Positions 55,951 through 64,000 of a DNA stretch of 64,000 bases are shown one piece after another. The notes under the pieces were generated by a model. The model worked only from the letters and a program-made list of their open reading frames with translations. It was not told where the DNA came from and searched no databases. The DNA is from Ceratotherium simum simum (lineage: Eukaryota; Chordata; Mammalia; Perissodactyla; Rhinocerotidae). The translations under genes and the position numbers were made by a program. The stretch's first letter is position 1; each line of letters starts with the position of its first letter. The DNA lies in contig NW_004454207.1 in assembly GCF_000283155.1 (NCBI RefSeq), forward strand, positions 13,982,279 to 14,046,278. The letters are read 5' to 3'.

Positions 55951-56219
55951 CAATGGGAATGAAAGAGAATAAACACATAGAACAAGAAATTGGCCTTCTG
56001 GAAATGAGTGATGATGATCTTCTATGAATTATGGAGTCTGATTAAGTCAAACCCAGGTACACAAAGAGCAAAGCAAAGCAAACAACCTAATAATTATTGA
56101 CTTATAAATGCAGGTGAAGTAGGTATTATTTGGACAAGGAGAGATTTGTTTATTCTAATGACCTCAAATAAAGCAGACGGCATGAAGGAGAGGAGCATCC
56201 TAGCAGACGGGAAAAAAAA

Positions 56220-56340
56220 ATTGAAATATGCAGCATAAAAACCTGAGTTTGAGTCTTGAGTTCTGGCAACACTATGTCAACTTTGCAAATTATTTAGTCT
56301 CAGGTTCCTGATTTGTACGTAGGAATAATAATGACGTACC
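56220..56340 (+). mobile_element. MIR SINE fragment
   Basis: AAACCTGAGTTTGAGTCTTG, TTATTTAGTCTCAGGTTCCT, then AATAATAATGACGTACC: plus-strand MIR middle. Confidence 0.7.
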
Positions 56341-56369
56341 ACACACACACATTACACACACACATTACA
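56339..56369 (+). repeat. (CA)n with ATTACA interruptions
   Basis: Two short CA runs separated by ATTACA. Confidence 0.85.
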
Positions 56370-56616
56370 ATAGTGCTTTATGCCTTTTTAAGGATCAGAA
56401 AATATTACAAACATTTATAGTCCATAAATGGGTTTTTAAAGTGATAGCTTCAATTATTTTGTATATGCTGCTGGTTCCCAAATCTGTCCAGCCACAACTT
56501 ATATTTGTTTTCCAGAATCATATACTTACCTTCTGCCTTGATATCTCTATTTGGATATCCAACAGACATCTAAAACTCAGAATGCCCGAAAACTGAATCA
56601 TTATTCTCAGTTCTTT

Positions 56617-56849
56617 TTTTTCTTTTGTGAGGAAGATCAGCCCTGAACTAACATCCATGCCAATCTTCCTCTTTTTGCTGAGGAAGACTGGCCCTGGGCT
56701 AACATCTGTGCCAATCTTCCTCCACTTTATATGGGACGCCACCACAGCATGGCCTGACAAGTGGTGTGTCGGTGCGCACCTGGGATCCGAACCCGGGCCA
56801 CCAGCAGCGGAGGGCGTGCACTTAACTGCTACGCCATGGAGCCGGCCCC
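56617..56849 (-). mobile_element. ERE SINE, copy 9 (short form)
   Basis: Reverse ERE, head end CCATGGAGCCGGCCCC. A 15-base target-site duplication with one mismatch lies at 56602-56616 and 56850-56864 (TATTCTC(A/T)GTTCTTT). The 150-codon reverse and 125-codon forward frames here are ERE read-through. Confidence 0.96.
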
Positions 56850-57462
56850 TATTCTCTGTTCTTTGTACCTGTTCTTCCCAATGTTTCCCTCTCTCAGTGA
56901 ATGGAATTACTAACCACATACTTCCTAAGACAGACTCCTCAGAGTTTAACCACTGTCTTTCCCCTCTCATTTATCCCCTCTTCCAAATAATAACGATGTT
57001 CTGATAATTATAACTTCTTAATTGCTCTTCTTCATCCTCAGAACAACTATCTTCATTCTGGTACCATTATCAATTGCTTAAATTTCCTCAAAAAGTCCTA
57101 ACATTGACCTTCTTTCCCACAGCCTTTCCAATCCTTTTTGGAATGATTTAGAATGATCTTTCTAAATGCAAATAGTATTACTTCTCTCCCCTGCTCAAAA
57201 TTCTTCCATGACCCCCCATTCCCCAATGCATAATGGTTAATCTAAATAGTTTATTAGGATCTGATCCAAATACTTGACCTTTGCTTATCACCCCTCAACC
57301 TTCACATGAGTGTCTTTCAAAGAGTCGGTCATGACACTTCAATTCATGCTCTTTATGTTAGTGAGTGTTGACCCAACACCTTTAAATGAAATACAATAGG
57401 AGTAGAAAATAGAGGCATTGCTTGTAGTGTGGGTAAGTATTATGTTGTGATGTTTTGATTCA

Positions 57463-57526
57463 CACATCCATACATAGACACATACATACATATGTGCATA
57501 CATACACACATATACATACATATAGA
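57463..57526 (+). repeat. (CATA)n imperfect microsatellite
   Basis: Imperfect CATA/CACA units. It gives a spurious Tyr/Val/Met-rich reverse frame at 57339-57560. Confidence 0.85.
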
Positions 57527-57960
57527 CTCTAGATGTAAAATTTATTTCTTTTCTTGACATCCAGAATCCTCCATCTTACTGTCATTTCTATGTACCAACT
57601 AACCCAAGTAGACTGCTTGCAGCTTCCTCAACACACTCTGGTTTTTCTTTCCTCCAGGGATTTCTATTCCCCCCTCCTCAAATGCCCTGGCTCCCTTTGA
57701 CCTGCACAACTCTTACTCTTTCTTTATTGATTCAGCTTCAGAGTCACCTCTTCAGTGAAGTTATTTTTGATCCTCACATAGTCCCCAAAGCAAGAGATAA
57801 TGTCGTTTCTATGTAGCCCTATAATATTCCATGATTATACCTATTTGCCCTCCGTTACACTATATTGTAATTTCCTGTTTGGGGACTCTTTTCTCATGAA
57901 ACTGATATCTTCTTGAGAACAGGGAATGTTTGCCACTATCGTTGTTTTGATTTTATCTTC

Positions 57961-59144
57961 CATAACATTGACAGATCAGACAAGATAATCTCTAAAATCC
58001 TTCCCAGCTCTAAATTTCTAGACTAATCTAATTCTTGGATTTGACATTTTAGGGGATATTTATGTTAAAGTGCCTAAGTATTGACTGATCTAATTTGGTC
58101 TTCAGTGTAGCTGAACTGCTATTTAGGATTTGGCAGTTTAGTTTTGTTTGTGTCTCTTACTGATTGAATCGCATACAGTTGTGGTATGGGACAATTTTCC
58201 TAATTGTCCCCAATCATTACCAATACCTAAGATGGAAGAAAAATATTAAGCTTCTAGGATTGGATGGGAGCACCTAGGCTCTTTATGTAGGTCTGTAAAC
58301 ATGCTCATAAAATGTGAAAAACTCACTCAACCGTGTGTCTGTAAATATCCAGTTGTCTGGCATAATGAAGATATCATATCTCATTGCCATTTTTGGTTTA
58401 ATCCAGATGTTCTATGTTTTATATTCATACACTTAACAATGTCCTTGCACTAAAGATATTTTAAATGATAAATGATATGCTTCTCAACATCCAGTCATCT
58501 GAATACCAAATAAACTATCCTTCCCTTAGTATTTTCAATAAACTAAAGTTATGATGTTTCCCTAAGGGAATTTTGCAACTATGGAATTAACGACAGTACC
58601 AGAATCACCAATTTCGTTGAGGCCAAGAGCAGAAGGGGGAAAAAAAGCTTTAGAAAACTAACTACTTACCTAATGAAAACAAATCAATGGTTAGAAAAAG
58701 GACATTGTTATAAATGCCCTAGCTCGGCTGACTAACCATCCCATTTTTCTTTTTAGAAGGAAAAAAAAATTCCAAGAGAATCCTTCAGGGTAGACAATTT
58801 CTTCTCTGAATTTTGCTAATACGTATTTTTAATTCTAAGCTTAAATTGCTAGACACTGCTTGAAGTTCATTGACTTCCATAATTCTAGTTTTAAAATGCC
58901 ATTGTAGTTCAGTTGTCACTTGAGATCTTAGATTTAGAAAGAACTATAGGAGCTTTGAATTAGATCTTGTCCCCTCTCATCGTCTTGCCTTCTGCAGCTG
59001 CCACCCTCTCTCTGGTCCTCTTTCCTGACTGTATCCTTTCCTCTGTTCTTCCCCAAGAGCTGAAGTCAAGGCCATTTTCTCCTTCTCTTGAAGAAGCCAG
59101 GAGACAACTCAAAAATACTTGTTTCATTTTACTTCAACCTCTAT
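57961..59144. other. No gene or named repeat seen
   Basis: AT-rich single-copy-looking DNA. Confidence 0.4.
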
Positions 59145-59270
59145 CCATTCATTCATTCAATAAATATTTATTGAGTACCTACTATGTGATGTGCTGTGTT
59201 CTAAGCACTTGAGATTAGGGAACAGACAAAAATGCCTGCCCTTATGAAGCTTCCATGCCAGTGGACTCCT
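59145..59270 (-). mobile_element. L2 LINE 3' end
   Basis: ATTCATTCAATAAATATTTA, TTGAGTACCTACTATGTGAT, CTTATGAAGCTTCCATGCCA: reversed L2 terminus, well kept. Confidence 0.85.
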
Positions 59271-60324
59271 GGGTCTGTCTTTGCATAATCTGAATGATCT
59301 ATTAGTGGATTTTCTTAAATGTAAGTGCCTTCAACTTGTGAGATAAATCCAGGAGATATTTCACTCAGGAAGACTGGATTTAATGAAATCTCTAAAAACT
59401 ATATCAGTTAAGACTGAGTGATGTAATATTAAGATATTGAGAGATATATTAATAATTCCTCTTTGTAGTCCCATGACCATTATGTTAAATGTTTTAAGAT
59501 TATATTACGAATAAATATTTTATATATGACTATTTGGTTCAGTAAAAAAAAAAAACAATTTAGATAAGTGGAGCGTATTTGCAGTTAGAAGATCTGGATT
59601 CTAGTTTCAATAGTCCCTGTTCATAATTTGACACCTTCCTGAAAGCTGACTCTTTTATTATGCTTTTGCAAGCTAGAGTTCTCTTTCCTTATTAATAGAG
59701 TGATCAAATTCCTAGATTTACAAAATAATTAGGGGGCCATGTAGGAAGACTTTCTTTTCACTTTAGGCATCCTTCACGCTACTTTTCTGAGAGCTTGACA
59801 GGTCATTTCAGCTTCCTTTTAAACCCACTCAATGATGGGAATTTCACTTCTTTACATAAAACTTTATTCTAATATTAGTATTAATAGTTCTTGTCTCTAC
59901 TAACTTGAAATCTGCTTTTCTAAAATATTCACTTATTGATTCTAATTCTTCACTTAAATATCCCACATGCCACCTTATCATGGTTTTCCTGCAAGTCTTC
60001 TTACTCCGGGGGTCATTCCATATCCCTCGTCTTTCCTTTCCTGGCATGATTTCTAGATCTCACTCATTCTGGTCACCTTCCAGAATGAGGTGAATAGACT
60101 TTCTGTGGTTAAACATTCCTGGTAAACAACAGAACGTGGAACTGGACAGATCATCCTAGATATGGTTGATCTAGTATTACTCTTACCACTGAATTCTCAA
60201 CACTCCATGTGCATATATGTCCTATATGTGTGCTATATGGTCATAACTTTTTTTCCATCAAGCCCCAGCATGCTGAGCTTGTGGGGAGCTATACATACAA
60301 TGCATAGAAATTTTAGAATACATT
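59271..60324. other. No gene seen
   Basis: Possible MIR scrap near 59585-59640 (GAAGATCTGGATTCTAGTTT). Otherwise unassigned. Opposed frames at 59844-60047 and 59905-60093 overlap and are not persuasive. Confidence 0.4.
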
Positions 60325-60530
60325 CACGTGCCACGTAAGTGCCATTTTGGTCAACAATGAGCAGCGTGTACAGTGGTGGTCCCAATAAGATTAGTGCCAT
60401 ATAGCCTAGGTGTGCAGTAGGCTATTCCATCCAGGTTTGTGTAAGTCACTCTATGATGTTCACACAACAATGAAATTGCCTAAGGACACATTTCTCAGAA
60501 CATATCCCCATCGTTAAGTGATGCATGACT
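60325..60530. mobile_element. Short DNA element with inverted ends
   Basis: Left end CACGTGCCACGTAAGTGCCA and right end CCATCGTTAAGTGATGCATG are inverted relatives. Inside are TATAGCCTAGGTGTGCAGTA and CACACAACAATGAAATTGCC. This is a known type of mammalian nonautonomous DNA element or MITE. I do not name the family. Confidence 0.7.
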
Positions 60531-60972
60531 ATTTGATTAAAGTGTCAAAGTGAACAACAAACATTAGGGTTAAATCCACAAGGTCTATAGTGATTTTATT
60601 TTAATTACCATAGGGATTCGCTGTGCCAATTACCTTGCTGTTCAGCATTCACCAACCATGGCAAGTGCTGACAAGGAAATTTGCACCTCCGCCTCCAGTA
60701 AAGGATGAATTATGAAAAACCAAGTGTTTCAGTTTTACTTAAAGGGTGAGGAATATATAAAAAAATGCATCTTGTAAGGACAGTCTGAAATTCAAGATAA
60801 TGAAGAGACCAGCACGATTCTTGAACTTATTTTAAATGTTTTTGACCATGTTAATTTCATGTTCCAAAGATAAAGCCAGGTTTTAAAGAGAAAGTCAGAA
60901 GAATCCTGAAAGAACAATAAATAGCTGGGGAGTTAATTATAAAAAGAAACGGTTCTCCTTAGACATGCAGCG
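60531..60972. other. No gene or named repeat seen
   Basis: Unassigned AT-rich DNA. Confidence 0.4.
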
Positions 60973-61337
60973 TGTCTTTGTCAGTTCAGGCTGCTATAAC
61001 AAAGTATTATAGGCTGGGTGGCTTATAAACAACAGAATTTATTTCTCACAGTTCTGGAGGCTGGGAACCAGAAGCTCAAGGCACCAGCAGATTTGGTGTC
61101 TGGTGAAGGCCCCGTTCCTGGTTCATAGACGGCCTTCTTCTTGCTATGACCTTACATGGTGGAGAGAGTGAGAGAGTTTTGGGGTCTCTTTTATAGGGGC
61201 ACTAATCCCATTCATGAAGACTCCACCTCATGACCTAATCACCTCCCGAAGGCCCCACCTCCTAATGCCATTACCTTGGGCGTTAGGTTTTAACATATGA
61301 ATTTGTGGGAGGAGACACAGTCATTCAGTCCATAACA
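60973..61337 (-). mobile_element. MLT1/MST-type MaLR LTR
   Basis: Starts TGTCTTTGTCAGTTCAGGCT, then GCTATAACAAAGTATTATAG, GTTCTGGAGGCTGGGAACCA, CTCCACCTCATGACCTAATC, and ends CATTCAGTCCATAACA. Full-length reversed solitary LTR. Confidence 0.9.
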
Positions 61338-62156
61338 CATTGTATAGCAACATCACTAAAGTGTGTTTCTAATGGTCCTCAAAATGACAACGCCAAGAAG
61401 AAAAATGAAACTTAAAAACTATAAACCATGATCATTAAAAAGCATCCATGTTATCGGTTGTAGGCAACAGAGTAAAAGCCATGTAACTTTGGGAAATAAT
61501 TAGCTACTCGTTCATGCATATACTACATTAAATCTGCAATTGAACAAACCACCACGCTCTAAATTATATTACAAAACTGATGTAATTGGGTATGGGTAAT
61601 TGGTAAGGGTCAGTTTTTAGTCTTTTTATCTTTGCATTACACAATTCAAAATATCAAATATGTTCTATGAAGACAGATCTATACAGATCAGTCCTGTGGG
61701 TGTAAAGTTCTTGAAACCTCATGGCTAGTCCTGAACTAAATCTCTCTGGGTATCTATTAGATGGCATTTATATGGAGGAGAGATATTTTTTTTTCTAAAG
61801 GAGAAGACAGGCTTTTCCTTTTGATGCCCCAGAGTAGTAGTTGGCATGAAAGTGGAGGGGATAAGATGCTGACATTTCTCTCATTTGCTCTGAGAGATTT
61901 TATTTTTTGAGATCTGACTTTGTTGTAAAATGAAATATGTGCATTAAAAATTCAAGCAATATAGTAAATAATAATCTAAAAATTGAGTCAACTCAAATCA
62001 TCACCAGAATTATCAGTGTTAATATTTTGGGAATCATTACAGACATCTCTTAAATATACCTACAGATAGAAAAATGGAGAGAAATAATTTTATAAAAACA
62101 GTATCACATTTTATATGCTAATTTAAATAAAATTATTAAATTTGATTTGATTTATT
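61338..62156. other. Unassigned, possible L1 scrap near its end
   Basis: 61945-62105 (ATTTTGGGAATCATTACAGA, CAGATAGAAAAATGGAG) may be a worn reversed old-L1 3' end. The rest is unassigned. Confidence 0.35.
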
Positions 62157-63318
62157 TAATTGAAGACAAAGAAAATAGACTGTCTAGAAGAAGACATAGG
62201 TGGTAAGCTTCTGTATATCAGTCTTAGTGATGTTTTTGTGGATCTAACTCCAAAGGCAAGGGAAACAAAAGCAAAAATAAACAAGCGGAACTACATCAAA
62301 CCAAAAAGCTTCTGCACAGTGAAGGAAACCATCAACAAACTGAAAAGGCAACCTACTGAATGGAAGAAGATATTTGAAAATCATACATCTGACAAGGGGT
62401 TAATATCCAAAATATATGAGTTCCTCATAACCCAATTAAAAAATGGGCAGAGGATCTGAATAGACATTTTTCCAAAGAAGACGTACAGATGGCCAACAAG
62501 CACATGAAAAGATGCTCAACCTCACTAATTATTAGAGAAATGCAAATCAAAACCTCAGTGAGATATCACTGTACACCTGTCAGAATGGCTATTATCAAAA
62601 AGTCAAGAAATAACAAATGTTGTAGAGAAAAGGGAACCCTTGTACACTGCTGGTGGGAATGTAAATTGATACAGCCACTATGGAAAACAGTAGGGAGATT
62701 CCTCAAAAACTTAAGAATAGAACTACCATATGATCCAGCTATTCCACTGCTGGGTGTTTATCTGAAGAATATGAAAACACTAATTCGAAAAGACATATGC
62801 ACCCCCATGTTCACTGCAGCATTATTTACAATAGCCAAGATATGGAAACAACCTAAGTGTCCATTGACAGATGAATGGATAAAGATGTATGTATATACAT
62901 ATACATACACACAATGGAATGTTATTTAGCCATAAAAAGAGTGAAATCTTGCCACTTTCGACAACATGGGTGGACCTTGAGGTTTTTATGCTAAGTGAAA
63001 TAAGTCAGACAGAGAAAGACAAATACCGTATGATTTTACTCATATGTGGAATCTAAAAAGGAACAAAACAAAGGAACAAACAAAACAAAACAAAAACAAA
63101 CTCATAGATACAGAGAACAGATTGGTGGTCACCAGAGGGGAAGGGGGTTGGGGGTGGGCAAAATGAGTGAAGGTGATCAAGTGTAAGGTGATGATGGACG
63201 GTAACTAGACTTTTGGTGGTGATCACTTCGTAGTGTAGACAGATGTCGAATTATAATGATGTACACCTGAAACTTATATAATGTTGTATACCAATTTTAT
63301 CTCAATAAAATAATAACG
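62157..63318 (+). mobile_element. L1, 5'-truncated, ORF2 C-terminus plus 3' UTR
   Basis: The most intact L1 of the window. 62157-62940 covers the end of ORF2, 62940-63318 the 3' UTR with the GTGAAATAAGTCAGACAGAG block, an AACAAAACAAA-rich patch at 63060-63100, a G-rich patch (GGGGAAGGGGGTTGGGGGTG) at 63137-63156 and the terminal TGTACACCTGAAACTTATAT, ending AATAAAATAATAA. Truncation within ORF2 removes the promoter, ORF1, endonuclease and reverse transcriptase core. Confidence 0.95.
62160..62940 (+). pseudogene. L1 ORF2 C-terminal remnant, frameshifted
   Basis: L1 ORF2 encodes the endonuclease and reverse transcriptase that drive target-primed retrotransposition. Only its C-terminal segment is here. 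The first part (62160-62459) contains [20 protein letters not shown], normal ORF2 sequence, and ends at a stop. The continuation is in another frame at 62489-62929 ([18 protein letters not shown], then [13 protein letters not shown], then [12 protein letters not shown]), so a frameshift lies between about 62420 and 62490. The Cys-rich C-terminal segment is recognisable ([14 protein letters not shown] region). It then runs into a TATACATA patch. The catalytic domains are absent, so no activity is possible. Confidence 0.92.
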
Positions 63319-64000
63319 AAGTGAAACTGAAGTTATCATTTGTATTCTTTAATACAAGATTGCCGGTTCCTAAAATATCCATTTAAGACTTAGACAAAAG
63401 GTTATATAAAGCAAATAATTTGCTTCCATTATGCCCTTTTGAAAAGCTGAGTTTCATTTTTAGGTGGTATTAGTGTTATTCTCTTCTATTAAAATAATAT
63501 AGTTAACATTCTTAAAATTTATTCCACCCTTTTGATTTTTCTTGTGCATATATTTTTAACTTTGCCAAGATTTACAGTAGAATCTTTAACTTACTGATTT
63601 TACAAGCTAACCTTTAATCTTCACAATCACAAGCAAATTTATTAACATTTATTATGTTCACAGATGCTTGATATTTAAACAAATTGGAGTAAATTCTGTA
63701 GGCAAGGAGGAACTCTTTAGAGTTCTCAGTCCCTTTTCCATTCACCACTGGATTTTTTTTTCAATTCCCAGAGAGCTGCATAGTGAATAAATGCATAATA
63801 TTAAGACAGAATGGAATCAACACTGCAGGAGAGCAGAAAGAGTTTTGAATTCTCTACCAATTCCCCATTTACAATAAGTATTTGATAACTAGCTTAAAGG
63901 CAGAATTGTTTGAATACCCAGTTATCTGCACACAGATTTCTTTTTGTTCCTTCCATTTGTCTAGGGAGCAGTTTTCAAGTAAGTGTTAGTATTTATAATA
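63319..64000. other. No gene or named repeat seen
   Basis: AT-rich DNA to the end of the window. Confidence 0.4.

Larger units (their letters stand above)
56465..57960 (+). mobile_element. L2 LINE, ORF2 region to 3' end, split by ERE
   Basis: Starts with an ORF2 segment (TATTTGGATATCCAACAGAC, AAACTGAATCATTATTCTCA), is cut by an ERE at 56617-56849, resumes with CATTGACCTTCTTTCCCACA, CTCCCCTGCTCAAAATTCTT, then GCCCTGGCTCCCTTTGACCT, CAGAGTCACCTCTTCAGTGA and CATGAAACTGATATCTTCTTGA-type 3' sequence (shown in part). A CATA repeat interrupts it at 57463-57526. The ORF2 is fragmented. Confidence 0.78.

Noticed and set aside
56518..56970. 150-codon reverse frame, the longest in the window
   Set aside because: Most of it is the ERE at 56617-56849 read backwards, with L2 on both sides. 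No start context or domain.
57339..57560. Tyr/Met/Val-rich reverse frame
   Set aside because: It is produced by the CATA microsatellite.
62489..62929. 146-codon frame that looks like a real protein
   Set aside because: It is the C-terminal remnant of L1 ORF2, not a host gene, and is frameshifted from its upstream part.
1..64000. CRISPR arrays, operons, phage or plasmid features, rRNA genes
   Set aside because: None seen. The tandem repeats are eukaryotic microsatellites and the dispersed repeats are mammalian transposons.

Overview
This window is AT-rich, intron-free-looking mammalian nuclear DNA with no recognisable functional protein-coding gene. The lineage marker is the equine repetitive element (ERE), a tRNA-derived SINE with the head GGGGCTGGCCCCGTGGC and an internal tRNA-like B box. 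Nine copies are present, so the source is most likely a horse (Equus) or another perissodactyl. The open reading frames are short (150 codons or fewer), and nearly all the longer ones lie in transposons. There is no bacterial-type organisation, no CRISPR and no operon.

Layout: 1-1801 is a mosaic of LTR pieces (one with a clear TATA box and polyadenylation signal) broken by an ERE. 1.8-7.3 kb holds an ERE, L1 and L2 fragments, an MLT1-type LTR split by an L1, two microsatellites and a U6 snRNA pseudogene joined to the 3' end of an old L1. 7.3-16 kb holds an MLT1 LTR, a hAT-type short element, a long L2 split by an L1, MIRs and a MER20-like element. 16-25 kb holds an unnamed repeat split by an ERE, L2, MLT1, MER5A-like and hAT-type pieces. 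25-40 kb is sparser: L2, L1, ERE, MIR and MER5A-like remnants separated by repeat-poor DNA. 40.9-48.7 kb is the most nested part: an L2 split by two MLT1 LTRs, another L2, two L1 copies each split by an ERE, and an ERV LTR. 48.7-56 kb is mostly MIR and unrecognised DNA plus an L1 inside an L1. 56-64 kb holds an L2 split by an ERE, a palindromic short DNA element, an MLT1 LTR and a 5'-truncated L1 with a decayed ORF2 C-terminus.

No genes work together here. The window looks like a gene desert or part of a very large intron. The best leads are the U6-L1 chimeric retrocopy at 6743-7325, three orphan exon-like open segments behind plausible splice acceptors (9869-10012, 26055-26250, 34211-34423), repeat-poor blocks that may be conserved noncoding elements, and target-site duplications that give a relative order of insertions. 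Repeat family names come from memory of consensus sequences and were not checked against a library. Edges are approximate unless a target-site duplication is given.
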